Origin: Gemmatimonadota bacterium
Lineage (GTDB): Bacteria > Gemmatimonadota > Gemmatimonadetes > Gemmatimonadales > GWC2-71-9
DNA length: 64,000 nucleotides
NCBI GenBank assembly: GCA_003169895.1
Contig: PNAE01000007.1
Span: 626,967 to 690,966, forward strand
Reading direction: 5' to 3'
A program made the position numbers and the translations under genes. Each line of letters begins with the position of its first letter. Position 1 is the stretch's first letter. Below, piece by piece: positions 7,746-17,269 of this stretch. The notes below the pieces were generated by a model. That model ran no database searches, had not been told where the DNA came from, and saw only the letters and a list, made by a program, of their open reading frames with translations.

Positions 7746-8582
7746 TCAGAACGTCAGCGCCCGCAGATACTTGTAGCTCGCCGTGATGCTGGCAATCGGA
7801 TCGGCCGGGCTGTCGTGCTCGACAAAGTAGTGTTTGATGCCGGCTTCCTGCCGGCGTGCGAAGACTTCTCCCCACTTGATCGTTCCCTTGCCGACATCCT
7901 CCATGTGGTACTCCGGCGGTGGGCCGGCGTCCTTGACATGCACCATGGGAAAGCGGCCGGGCCAGCGCTTGAAGTAGTCCAGCGGATTGCCGCCACCCTT
8001 GGTGATCCAGTAGAGATCCATCTCGACCTGCAGTTCGTTGGGCTTCGTCAGCTCCAGCAATTGATCGAACATGCGCTTGCCGTCGACCTTCTGAAATTCC
8101 ACTTCGTGATTGTGGTAGGCCAGCTTGATCTTGTAGAACGTCGCATCATCCGAGGCCTTGTGGATCAGATCGGCGGTGCGCCTGATGGCTTCGGGCGAGT
8201 CACGATCGGAGTCGTTGACCGAGGCGATCACCAACCACTTGTGCTCGATCTCCGCTGCGTCGCTCAGCGTGCGATTCCACGGTCCGCGTAACGCGTCGAG
8301 TCCGATGTGTGCTGATGGTGAAGTCAGTCCGTTGTCGTCCAGCAATTGCTTGATCGCCCGGGGCGGCCGGTTGAAGTACCCCGCGAATTCCACCTCCTTG
8401 TAACCGATCGCCGCAACCTGCGACAGGGTGCGCTCGACGCTCACCTGCATGAGATCGCGCACGGTATACAACTGCACGCCGATCTTGTCGAGCCGGTCCC
8501 GGGCAAACAGCTCCGGCCGGATCGGCAGCATCGATGCGACGGCGGTCGCTCCAGTGGCCTTCACGAACGTCCGACGGTCCAT
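7746..8582 (-). CDS. Tat-exported sugar phosphate isomerase/epimerase-family TIM barrel
   Basis: 278 residues from ATG at 8582. The start is chosen because it opens with a twin-arginine signal, MDRRTFVKATGATAVASM. The body matches the AP-endonuclease-2/xylose-isomerase-like fold: DKIGVQLYTVRDLM, AAIGYKEVEFAGYF, KLAYHNHEVEF, LQVEMDLYWI, PMVHVKDAG and HYFVEHDSP, giving the usual acidic and histidine metal ligands. Members isomerise or epimerise sugars; the substrate cannot be read here. Export through Tat suggests a periplasmic enzyme, as seen for many such proteins in Bacteroidetes and Acidobacteria-type genomes. Confidence 0.85.
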   Translation of the reverse strand: MDRRTFVKATGATAVASMLPIRPELFARDRLDKIGVQLYTVRDLMQVSVERTLSQVAAIGYKEVEFAGYFNRPPRAIKQLLDDNGLTSPSAHIGLDALRGPWNRTLSDAAEIEHKWLVIASVNDSDRDSPEAIRRTADLIHKASDDATFYKIKLAYHNHEVEFQKVDGKRMFDQLLELTKPNELQVEMDLYWITKGGGNPLDYFKRWPGRFPMVHVKDAGPPPEYHMEDVGKGTIKWGEVFARRQEAGIKHYFVEHDSPADPIASITASYKYLRALTF

Positions 8583-8644
8583 CGGCAAACTCCAGGTTCT
8601 GTAGGCCCTAGGAACATCGCCCCGGACCGACTCCCGCGCCACCG

Positions 8645-9010
8645 CTACTGCGTGTGCGAGCCGCGACCTTCAAGGTGCAATCGATGCATCACCCGATGGA
8701 GCACCGGCGTCAACAACACGGCCGTCGAGACGATCACGACCAGGCCGGCGTACAATGCGTAGACACCGGCGAACACCTTGCCGGCGGACGTCTGGATATC
8801 ACCGACCGGTCCCATCCCGCCCAGCAACATCGCGGCATTGAGAAAAGCATCGATCCACGTGAAATGCGCCAGCAGGTGATACCCGACCATGCCGATCAGC
8901 AACGACGCCGCAATCAGCAGGAGCGCAACGAGAAAGTGCTGCCACATTCGGTAGGCGAACTTCCGCATCGACAGGAGCGGTTGACCATGATGCTCGTAGA
9001 GATAGCCCAT
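8645..9010 (-). CDS. Small two- or three-span membrane protein of unknown function
   Basis: 121 residues. One span lies around residues 28-52 (FLVALLLIAASLLIGMVGYHLL). A short semi-hydrophobic segment follows (WIDAFLNAAMLLGGMGPVGDI), then a second span at about 82-103 (FAGVYALYAGLVVIVSTAVLLT), and a basic tail. The span-loop-span layout resembles small ion channel subunits, but the GMGPVG loop is not a potassium selectivity motif. I do not recognise the family. An alternative start is ATG at 8968. It lies upstream of the isomerase gene on the same strand with a 62-base gap. Confidence 0.6.
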   Translation of the reverse strand: MGYLYEHHGQPLLSMRKFAYRMWQHFLVALLLIAASLLIGMVGYHLLAHFTWIDAFLNAAMLLGGMGPVGDIQTSAGKVFAGVYALYAGLVVIVSTAVLLTPVLHRVMHRLHLEGRGSHTQ

Positions 9011-9108
9011 TCAGCGGACCGGTCGGCGTGCGGCAGGCCGCAGTAAGGCGCAAACGGCCGGCGCATCGATGTGTCGACGTGAGTAGTAGTGCATTATGCT
9101 ACGCATGC

Positions 9109-10170
9109 TCATTTCGGCCCCGCTGCGGCAGAATCGAAGACCACCCGGAGTAGCTGCGCTCGCTTCCACCCACCGCGTGTATTGTCCACGTGCATGATCA
9201 CTCCGGGTTCGACCTCGGAAGGGTACCAAGCATCCATGCGGGCACTTGCCACCAGCTTGCCGGTCCGGAGGTCGATTATCTCCAGAACGGTATCAAACAG
9301 TTTGTCTGGATTCATGATTACCTGAGATAGGGAGCCTTGCCGGCGGGCGCCCAGTCCGAGCGGCCAGTGCGGGTCCGCCGCCATGCCTAGCACCCAAAGA
9401 CGACCGGCGCGGTCCGCCCAGGCGCCCTCGATCGCCGGCTGCGGAGCGTGCTGGCGGGTGAGTGGGAACAGCTCCGTGTAGGGCAGAAACCACCCTGGCC
9501 GGCGGTCGATGGCTGCGAGGGGAGTGCCAGTCGTATCCCAGTGTTCCAGACGCCAGCGGAATTGCATCGGCATAGACCAGATCGACCCGTCGGCATCACG
9601 CGCAATCCAGCGCGGGGTGTGGAGCGCGCCGGAGGCGCTATCGCCTCCACCGATATCCCGGATGTGGGCGCCGGTCGCACTGAGCAGGAGTAATGGCAAC
9701 GGTCGATCGCCATTCGCTGGAGCAATCACCATCCTGCTGTCAGGCAGCACCAGCGCGTCCCAGGGGCTCACCGGCAGCTGAGCGGTGCGCACATACTTGC
9801 GGTCGGGAGCAAATACCAGTACGCGCTGGCCCCCGTCGAATATCCAGACCGAATCGCCGGGGCCGATGCGAGCGAAGAGCGGCACCTGGAACTGCTCGTC
9901 AACCGAGCCACCGGCTTTCAGCGTCCCGAGAAAGTGCCCGTCATCACTGTAGACAAGTGGCAACGTGGCGACACCGCCGGCGCTGGGGATGACAATGCGG
10001 AACCCGCCCGGGTGACGAGCGCTCACTCGCGGAGTGGTCGCGATCGCGCCGTCGCCGCTTTCGGCGCCGAGAGTCGTCATCGGCTCGAGTCGTATCGGCG
10101 CCAGTTCCCTGCCGCCGTCCACACAGCCGGCGACAACAAACGCCACTGTCACGACGCAAAACGGGCGCAT
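9109..10170 (-). CDS. Lipoprotein with propeller-like repeats, unknown function
   Basis: 353 residues from ATG at 10170, chosen because it begins a lipoprotein signal with lipobox VVAGC at residue 15. Recurrent blade-like segments appear (GPGDSVWIFDGGQRVLVFAP, RDADGSIWSMP, WADRAGRLWVLG), as in six-bladed NHL/Kelch-type propellers. It starts 9 bases after the stop of the nucleoside-type permease gene, so it may be the last gene of that operon. No enzymatic motif is seen. Similar 6-bladed propeller lipoproteins are common and uncharacterised. Confidence 0.7.
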   Translation of the reverse strand: MRPFCVVTVAFVVAGCVDGGRELAPIRLEPMTTLGAESGDGAIATTPRVSARHPGGFRIVIPSAGGVATLPLVYSDDGHFLGTLKAGGSVDEQFQVPLFARIGPGDSVWIFDGGQRVLVFAPDRKYVRTAQLPVSPWDALVLPDSRMVIAPANGDRPLPLLLLSATGAHIRDIGGGDSASGALHTPRWIARDADGSIWSMPMQFRWRLEHWDTTGTPLAAIDRRPGWFLPYTELFPLTRQHAPQPAIEGAWADRAGRLWVLGMAADPHWPLGLGARRQGSLSQVIMNPDKLFDTVLEIIDLRTGKLVASARMDAWYPSEVEPGVIMHVDNTRGGWKRAQLLRVVFDSAAAGPK

Positions 10171-10178
10171 GGATTTCC

Positions 10179-11087
10179 TCAGTGCGATTGGCCGAGAGCC
10201 GCTGGGCCCCGGTGACGTCCAACGGCCATGCCCAGCGCCGCCAGCGCCAGAAGATATGGCAACGCCAGGAACAACTGATACGGAACGTGGCTGCCGGCGG
10301 CCTGAAAGGTGTACTGGAGTGCTGTCGCCCCGCCAAACAGGAGTGCCGCCGCAGCCGTGCCCCATGGGTTCCATCGGCCGAGCGCGACGATTGCGATGGC
10401 AATGAAGCCACGCCCTGCCGTCATCCGTTCGGTGAACATGCCAACTTGAGCGAGCACCAACGCCGCGCCGGCAAGTCCCGCGCACGCGCCGCCCATCAGC
10501 ACGGCGAGCGCTCGGGTGCGCCCAACGTGCACGCCAGCGGCGGTCGCCGCCGCCGGGGCTTCACCGCACGCTCGCAGCTCCAAGCCAAATCGCGTACGCC
10601 AAAGCAGCGCGCTCGCCAATGGGATGAGCACGTAGCAGGCATACGTCAGGACCGTTTGCCGGAAGAACACCGGGCCAACGAGCGGAATATGCTCGATCAC
10701 CGGCACATGCACGACCGGTAGAATCGGCAGCGACAGGTTGCCGCCGGTGAAGGCGCGCTGCGCCAGCAATCCAGTGAGCCCGGTCGCGCCCAACGTGACC
10801 GCCGTTCCGGAGATGATCTGGTCGGCGCGCGCCGCCACGGCGACCGCGGCGAAGACGGTCGCGACAAGCAAGCCAGCTACCACCGCGGCACCCACGCCGC
10901 TGGCCACACCGCCATGGGCTGCGCCAACGGCGGCACCGAAGGCCCCGGCAAGCATCGCACCTTCGATCCCGAGATTGATCATGCCACTCCTTTCCGCGAT
11001 CGACTCGCCGACTGCAGCGAGCGCAAGCGGCGTTCCGACGCGAACCGATGCCGCCGCAAACCCCACGAGCAGCGCCGAGTCGATCAT
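10179..11087 (-). CDS. nupQ: ABC importer permease, BmpA/Nup nucleoside type, second subunit
   Basis: 302 residues, about eight hydrophobic segments. The conserved ERSGMINLGIEGAMLAGAF block near residue 32 is the signature of the BPD-transp-2 permeases that pair with Bmp lipoproteins (YufQ/NupQ, RbsC superfamily). A second conserved stretch is RTRFGLELRACGEAPAAATAAG. The start overlaps the upstream permease stop by 4 bases. Together with 11084-12115, 12112-13566 and 14372-15355 it forms a complete importer, probably for nucleosides or purines. The substrate is inferred from family only. Confidence 0.85.
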   Translation of the reverse strand: MIDSALLVGFAAASVRVGTPLALAAVGESIAERSGMINLGIEGAMLAGAFGAAVGAAHGGVASGVGAAVVAGLLVATVFAAVAVAARADQIISGTAVTLGATGLTGLLAQRAFTGGNLSLPILPVVHVPVIEHIPLVGPVFFRQTVLTYACYVLIPLASALLWRTRFGLELRACGEAPAAATAAGVHVGRTRALAVLMGGACAGLAGAALVLAQVGMFTERMTAGRGFIAIAIVALGRWNPWGTAAAALLFGGATALQYTFQAAGSHVPYQLFLALPYLLALAALGMAVGRHRGPAALGQSH

Positions 11088-12115
11088 GCCGATCGCCTGG
11101 CCGTGAGCAATGCAGTGATGATCACCACCGCCTCAACCACCTGCACTGCGACCGCAGGAATCCCCGCGTCCCGCTGCATCGCGCCTGCCCCGGCCTCGAG
11201 CGCACCGAACAATACCCCGGCAACCAGCACGAGCATTGGTCGCTCTCGTCCGAGCAATGCGACCGCGATCGCGGTGAAACCGTACCCCGGTGACAGGTTT
11301 TGAAAGAGCGCGTAGGAGACACCGCTGACTTCAACGGCACCCCCCAAGCCGGCGAGCGCGCCCGACCACAACAGTGCCACACCCGCGACCTTCGTCAGCG
11401 GAATTCGGCCGGTGAGTGCCGCGGCGCGTGGTCCGGCTCCCACGGCCCGAAGCCGGAAGCCCCATGTTGTGCGCCGGAGCAATACGGATAACAGTGCTGC
11501 CGTCACCAAGGCCAACACGAAGCCCAGATGCAATCGACTGCCGTGACTGAGTTGCGGCAACCGGGCGCTGGCGGCTATTGCATCGCTCTGTGGGTACGTA
11601 CGACCGGATTCCTGGAGCGGACCGGTCACAGCGTAGCTCACCGCGGCGTACCCGACGAAGTTGAGCAACAGCGTCGATATGACCTCGGTGATTCCGAACT
11701 TGATCCGTAGAATCACCGGTGCCGTGATCCAAACGGCACCGCCGAGCAGCCCGGCTGCGAGGACGATGGGAATCGCGACCATCGCCGGCAACGCGCCGAG
11801 GTGCAATCCCACCCAAGTGGCGGCAATCGCACCAGCGGCGAACTGGCCTTCCATCCCCACGTTGATCGCGCCGGCTTTGCTGCCGAGCGTGAACGCCAGG
11901 CCGAGGATGATCAGTGGGGTCGCGTGAACTAGCGCCGCGGAACTGAACGCATACCACGATCCAAACGCCCCGCGCCACAATGCGTTGACGGCCGGCATGA
12001 CCGGAAATCCGGCGAGAACCAGGAATCCGGCCAGGACCAGCAGTCCCAGGCCAAGCGGGACCGTTGCCTGGAGCAGGCTGCGAGTGCGGTCGGGCGCCAG
12101 CGCCGTACCGCTCAC
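11084..12115 (-). CDS. nupP: ABC importer permease, BmpA/Nup nucleoside type, first subunit
   Basis: 343 residues and strongly hydrophobic. The segment LGSKAGAINVGMEGQFAAGAIAATWVG near residue 80 is the counterpart of the sister permease's ERSGMINLGIEG block and identifies the YufP/NupP branch. A second motif, RTTWGFRLRAVGAGPRAAALTG, is also shared. It overlaps the ATPase gene upstream and the second permease downstream by 4 bases each, so the three subunits are translationally coupled. Confidence 0.85.
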   Translation of the reverse strand: MSGTALAPDRTRSLLQATVPLGLGLLVLAGFLVLAGFPVMPAVNALWRGAFGSWYAFSSAALVHATPLIILGLAFTLGSKAGAINVGMEGQFAAGAIAATWVGLHLGALPAMVAIPIVLAAGLLGGAVWITAPVILRIKFGITEVISTLLLNFVGYAAVSYAVTGPLQESGRTYPQSDAIAASARLPQLSHGSRLHLGFVLALVTAALLSVLLRRTTWGFRLRAVGAGPRAAALTGRIPLTKVAGVALLWSGALAGLGGAVEVSGVSYALFQNLSPGYGFTAIAVALLGRERPMLVLVAGVLFGALEAGAGAMQRDAGIPAVAVQVVEAVVIITALLTARRSA

Positions 12116-13566
12116 CGTGCCGCCGCCATTGCCAACAGCGCGTCGCCAATCTGCTCGCGCGTCGGGTCGGATGGCAGGTCCTGCACCTCGCCGCGCCTGA
12201 GTACGAGCACGCGGTCGGCCAACGCCAGCACTTCATCGACATCGGACGAATGCATGATGACAGCGGCCCCGTTCCGCGCTGCCGCCCGGATCCGCTCTTG
12301 AATCATGTCGGCCGCCTGTATGTCAAGCCCGCGAACCGGATTTTCCGCGACGATCACCCGCGGCTGTCGGGCCAGGGCTCGGGCGAAGACCAGCTTCTGC
12401 TGATTCCCCCCAGAGAGCGTTGCAGCTTGGGACTCCGGCCCACCGGCACGGATGTCATGGCTTGCGAGCAAGGCTTGCGTGTCGCGCCGGATCGCATTCC
12501 AATCAAGCCACCACGACGATTGGTCCAGTGTCCCGAGCAACAGGTTTTCCGCGAGCGAAAATGACGGGATCAGCGCCTCGCTGCTGCGATCCTCGGGGAT
12601 GAAAGCGACGGGCCCGGCGACCTCGAGTGTTCCAGCCACGGTCACGACGTCGTCGACCCCGGCTATGGCGCGCAGCAGCTCGCGCTGGCCGTTTCCCTCT
12701 ATCGCGGCAACGCCGACGATCTCGCCAGAACGGACTTGGAAGCTCGCATTCACAACGGCGAGCTGCCCACCACGCGTGAGGCTCAACCGGCTCGCCTCCA
12801 CCGCTACGACGCCTGGCTGCGCCTTGAGCGGGATCGGCCGTGCCAGATCCGCGCCGATCATCGCGTGAGCCAGCGAGTGCGGCGTCTGCTCGGCCAACAC
12901 ACCGGTCAGCGTCACGACGCCGCGCCGCAATACTGTGACGCGATCCGCCACGCGAAATACTTCGTCGAGCTTGTGGGTGATCAGCACCGCGATGCCACCG
13001 GCCGCTGCAAACCCGCGCAAGAACTCAAGCAGCTCGTGGACCTCGCGCGGTGCGAGCACCGCGGTCGGCTCGTCCAGCAACAGGATGCTGGCATCGGTCG
13101 CGAGGGCCTTCACGATCTCCAGCCGCTGCCGCATCTGGGCCGACAGGGACTCGACATGAGCCGATATCGCGAGTGGCAGGCCGAGTCGCGCAACGATGTG
13201 GGCTGCGCGCCGCTCCGCCGCCCGCCCCGTTTCCGTCCATCCCGCTGTGAGCGCAATGTTTTCGCTGACAGTGAACGCCGGGATCGACGTGAAGTGTTGG
13301 TGCACCATCCCGATCCCCGCTGCGCGCGCCTCACGCGGCGAGGCAAATGCCGGTGTCGCCAGAGCGACACCGCCGCGCTGCTGCACTTCGATCATCCCGG
13401 CCTCAGGCCGGATCATGCCGTATGCGATGTCCATCAGCGTGGACTTCCCGGCACCATTTTCACCGAGCAGCGCGTGGACCTCGCCAGGTATGGCGGAAAA
13501 ACTGACGCCGTCCAGCGCGACGGTGGTGCCGAAGTGCTTGGAAATGCGGCTGAGTCGAAGTGTCAT
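12112..13566 (-). CDS. nupO: Tandem ATP-binding protein of the nucleoside-type ABC importer
   Basis: 484 residues from ATG at 13566 (MTLRLSRISKHFG); the upstream in-frame extension has no homology features. There are two ABC domains. The first has GENGAGKST, an LSAQMRQRLEIVKAL signature and ILLLDEPTAVL. The second has a changed P-loop (AIEGNGQRELL) but a good LSGGNQQKLVFARAL signature, and IVAENPVRGLD in place of a standard Walker B. That split matches RbsA/MglA/NupO-type sugar and nucleoside importers. The next gene upstream is nif3, 41 bases away. Confidence 0.9.
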   Translation of the reverse strand: MTLRLSRISKHFGTTVALDGVSFSAIPGEVHALLGENGAGKSTLMDIAYGMIRPEAGMIEVQQRGGVALATPAFASPREARAAGIGMVHQHFTSIPAFTVSENIALTAGWTETGRAAERRAAHIVARLGLPLAISAHVESLSAQMRQRLEIVKALATDASILLLDEPTAVLAPREVHELLEFLRGFAAAGGIAVLITHKLDEVFRVADRVTVLRRGVVTLTGVLAEQTPHSLAHAMIGADLARPIPLKAQPGVVAVEASRLSLTRGGQLAVVNASFQVRSGEIVGVAAIEGNGQRELLRAIAGVDDVVTVAGTLEVAGPVAFIPEDRSSEALIPSFSLAENLLLGTLDQSSWWLDWNAIRRDTQALLASHDIRAGGPESQAATLSGGNQQKLVFARALARQPRVIVAENPVRGLDIQAADMIQERIRAAARNGAAVIMHSSDVDEVLALADRVLVLRRGEVQDLPSDPTREQIGDALLAMAAAR

Positions 13567-13607
13567 GCGGTGTGCGTCGTCCAGCTGTGGAGGCGAGGCA
13601 GGTGACC

Positions 13608-14375
13608 TCACCGCCCGGTTGGATGGTCGTGAAACTCCCACTCAAGACCGAATCGTTCCGCCAGATGCTCGGCGAGCGCCTTCACACCGACGGTCTCGGT
13701 GGCATAGTGGCCCGCGTACAGCACGTTGATGCCCAGCTCGAGTGCATCGAACACCGTGTGATGCATCCCTTCTCCGGTGATGAATGTGTCGAGCCCGGCG
13801 TCGACAGCTGCCTGGATCCGGTTGCCGGCGGCGCCGGTGATGATTCCCACGCGCGTTGTCGTCTCGGGTCCGCCCGGGATCAGCTGCACGCGCCCGCCCA
13901 GCAATTCGACCAGGCGCGCGACCAGGGTTTCACGCGACATGATCAGGTGCCCGGAAGCGCCGAACGGCGTGCCGTGGTAGGTGTCGAACGGCGCCGGATC
14001 GAGAATACCCAGTTGTCGCGCCAATACTGCATTGTTGCCGACGTCGGGGTGGACGTCGAGCGGGATGTGAGCGCCGTAAACCGCGATGTCGTGGTCGAGC
14101 AAGGCCTTCAGGCGCCGATACCGCCGCTCGCGCACCGGCAGGTTGCCGTCCCAGAACAGGCCGTGATGCACCAAGAGCATGCTGCCAGCCGGGCATTCGG
14201 CGACTACCCGATCGATGGTGCGCTGCGACGCATCGACCGCGGCAACCAGGCGGGTAATGGTACCGCTGTTCTCGACCTGCAGCCCGTTGAGGGCGGCATC
14301 GTGATCCGGAATTTCAGCAATCCGGAGGTAACCATCGAGATAGCTCACCAGTTCGTCGATTGTGGCGGTTCTCAT
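13608..14375 (-). CDS. Nif3-like dinuclear metal-centre protein
   Basis: 255 residues, the short YbgI-type length without the inserted middle domain. Metal-ligand motifs are visible: SMLLVHHGLFWDG around residue 73 and VLYAGHYATETVGVKALAEH around 220, with GEGMHH between them. The family forms hexameric rings; its activity is disputed (proposals include GTP cyclohydrolase I type 2-like and hydrolase roles). Its start overlaps the bmpA stop by 4 bases, placing it inside the nucleoside-type transporter operon, which may hint at a nucleotide- or nucleoside-related substrate (inference). Confidence 0.88.
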   Translation of the reverse strand: MRTATIDELVSYLDGYLRIAEIPDHDAALNGLQVENSGTITRLVAAVDASQRTIDRVVAECPAGSMLLVHHGLFWDGNLPVRERRYRRLKALLDHDIAVYGAHIPLDVHPDVGNNAVLARQLGILDPAPFDTYHGTPFGASGHLIMSRETLVARLVELLGGRVQLIPGGPETTTRVGIITGAAGNRIQAAVDAGLDTFITGEGMHHTVFDALELGINVLYAGHYATETVGVKALAEHLAERFGLEWEFHDHPTGR

Positions 14376-15355
14376 CGCGGTGCCTGCCCGGCCACCTTGA
14401 GCGTTCCCGCGATGATTGAATCGCTCGCCGCCTTGATGCGTTCCGCGAGGCCGGTGGGCCAGAGCCGTTCCAGCTCGGGGTTCACCGCGAGCCGGATCAC
14501 GCCACTGCCGAGGCCGAAGCTCTCGGCGTGGGGCGTGAAGGCGCCATGCTGAATCTCGCGACTCACCACGAGGAGTGCTCGCGGCAGGTCCACGACCGCC
14601 GACGCCACGACGCGGTCCGGTGCCAGCGACTTCTGGTCGCCATTCGCACCGTAGACAAGCACACCGGGTGATTCTCTTGCCGCGGAGAATACGCCGAGCC
14701 CAGCTGCATCGGCGTTGTGATGCAGTTGATCGACGCCGATGCGAATCATCGCCAATGCGGCTTCCTTGCCGGCGGCGGCGTCGTCGAACGAGTTCAGGTA
14801 GGTGATGCGGATCTGGACGTCGGGACGCACAGCCCTGGCACCTTGTATCCAGCCGTCAAGCCCAAGCTTGATTGGCGGTAGCTCCATCCCGCCGATGAAC
14901 CCGATCTTCCCGGTGCGGGTCATCACGCCGGCGAGCATGCCTGCGAGATACGTTGCCTCGTGAATGCGGAACACCAGCGGAATCACGTTGCCACTCAGCC
15001 GCTGGCCGCTGGTGATTATAAAGATGGTATTGGGATAGTCACGCGATACGCGCTCGGCCGGTTGCTGGAATTCGTAGCCGTGCCCGAACACGAGGCGGTA
15101 TCCCTGTGCCGCATAACTGCGCAGCGCCTCTTCCTGCTCGGCTGGCGTATGTGCTTCGATGTTGGAAATCGCCGCGCCGAGAGAATCCTTGATTTGCTGC
15201 AGACCCTGATACGCGCCCGCGTTCCAGGCCGCGTCGGCGATTGATCCCGGCGTGATGAGGGCGACCTTGAACGCGTTGGATGTCGCGTGGACAGGACTCC
15301 GATGGCATGCGCCGAGCAGCAGCGCGACCAGCACGAGTGCGCGACGCAGCGTCAC
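14372..15355 (-). CDS. bmpA: BMP-family substrate-binding lipoprotein
   Basis: 327 residues. The start is GTG at 15355, which gives a short lipoprotein signal, VTLRRALVLVALLLGAC, with the lipid cysteine at residue 17. The mature domain shows the Bmp/PnrA pattern: FKVALITPGSIADAAWNAGAYQGLQ, GYRLVFGHGYEF, FIITSGQRLSGN, IGFIGGMELPPI, and YLNSFDDAAAGKEAAL. PnrA-type proteins bind purine nucleosides. It begins 4 bases after the parB stop, so the transporter is transcribed with parAB. Confidence 0.88.
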   Translation of the reverse strand: MTLRRALVLVALLLGACHRSPVHATSNAFKVALITPGSIADAAWNAGAYQGLQQIKDSLGAAISNIEAHTPAEQEEALRSYAAQGYRLVFGHGYEFQQPAERVSRDYPNTIFIITSGQRLSGNVIPLVFRIHEATYLAGMLAGVMTRTGKIGFIGGMELPPIKLGLDGWIQGARAVRPDVQIRITYLNSFDDAAAGKEAALAMIRIGVDQLHHNADAAGLGVFSAARESPGVLVYGANGDQKSLAPDRVVASAVVDLPRALLVVSREIQHGAFTPHAESFGLGSGVIRLAVNPELERLWPTGLAERIKAASDSIIAGTLKVAGQAPR

Positions 15356-15359
15356 TCGA

Positions 15360-16243
15360 TCATCCCGCGAACGCGCGGCCCAGAATGATCTCGAGCAGTC
15401 GTGCCAGATCGTCGTTTGAATAGTATGAGATGCTGAGCAGGCCACGACCTCGCCGTTTGGCGGTCAGTCGTATGTCGGTGCCGAGCCGCTGGCGGAGGGC
15501 TTCTTCGATTCGGCGCGCGTCGGCGGTCGCCGGTTTTTGCGCGGCCGGCTTTTTCATCATGCGACCGCGCGGCTTTTCGGACGTCTCACCCCGGACGAAG
15601 GCTTCGATCTCACGCACCGACCAACCGCCCTCGACTGCGCTCCGCGCCAAGCGCGACATCTCGGCGGAATCATTGGCGGCGAGCAGGGCGCGACCGTGGC
15701 CCTCCGACAGCGTCCTGGCCTGTAACAAATCCTGAACGTCGGATGGTAACTTCAACAGGCGCAATGTGTTGGCGACAGTAGAGCGATCCTTACCAACCAG
15801 TCTGGCCACATCATTGGGCGAAAGGTTGAACTCGGTGACCAGACGCTGGTAACCTCGCGCCGCATCCAAGGCGCTGAGATCGTCGCGCTGCAGGTTTTCT
15901 ATCAGTGCCAGCGAAAGAACGGTTTGATCGTCGAAATCACGAATGATTGCCGGCACTTTTGACCAACCCAACCGTTGGACGGCACGCAACCGGCGCTCGC
16001 CGGCGATCAGCTCAAACCCGGATCCGACCGGCCGCACAATGATGGGCTGCAACAGTCCCGAGCTCTCAATCGATGCGGCCAGTTCCGCCAGACCTGCTTC
16101 GTCGAAACTGCGCCGGGGCTGAAAGGGATTAGACGCAATCGTGCTGACCGCCAGATCCCGCAGAGCCCCGGTCGCCTCGGCCTGTTCCCGGGTGATCGGA
16201 CCGAGAAGTGCCTCCAACCCCCGGCCCAACCGTTTGGTCTCGT

Positions 16244-16247
<4 letters not shown>
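15360..16247 (-). CDS. parB: Chromosome-partitioning protein ParB
   Basis: 295 residues. The N-terminal ParB/Srx CTPase domain includes [48 protein letters not shown] (box II GERRxRA) and [25 protein letters not shown]. The central helix-turn-helix is [27 protein letters not shown], and the C-terminal dimerisation helix region is [17 protein letters not shown]. It binds parS and spreads as a CTP-dependent clamp. The start overlaps parA by 4 bases. A near-consensus parS lies upstream of parA. Confidence 0.95.
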
Positions 16248-17047
<800 letters not shown>

Positions 17048-17215
17048 GAGCAGCCAAGGGGAGGAGGGTTCGCTGCGGTGAACATATGGGAGCCGGCGGC
17101 GAGCAGCAAGACCAGGGAACCGCATATCGCGCTTGACGGTGGCGACACCTGGCCAGAGGGCCTGAGATCGCATGAATGCGGGGAACCATGTCCAGCGGTC
17201 GGAGACTAATCTGCT

Positions 17216-17231
17216 CGTTTCACGTGAAACA
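17216..17231. promoter_or_regulatory. parS: parS centromere site
   Basis: cGTTTCACGTGAAACa matches the bacterial 16-bp parS consensus TGTTTCACGTGAAACA at 15 of 16 positions, with a perfect 14-bp palindrome core at 17217-17230. It sits in the 222-base gap upstream of parA, the usual place for an origin-proximal parS. It may also let ParB regulate parAB. Confidence 0.92.
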
Positions 17232-17269
17232 ATTTCTGATAGATGTACGCGTAACTCAGTATCACTAAA

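Noticed and set aside
8645-9010. Potassium channel
   Set aside because: The loop reads GMGPVG and lacks the TVGYG-type selectivity filter.
17048-17173. 42-codon extension of parA
   Set aside because: ParA proteins begin at the [13 protein letters not shown] position; the extension is arginine/proline-rich and covers the promoter region.
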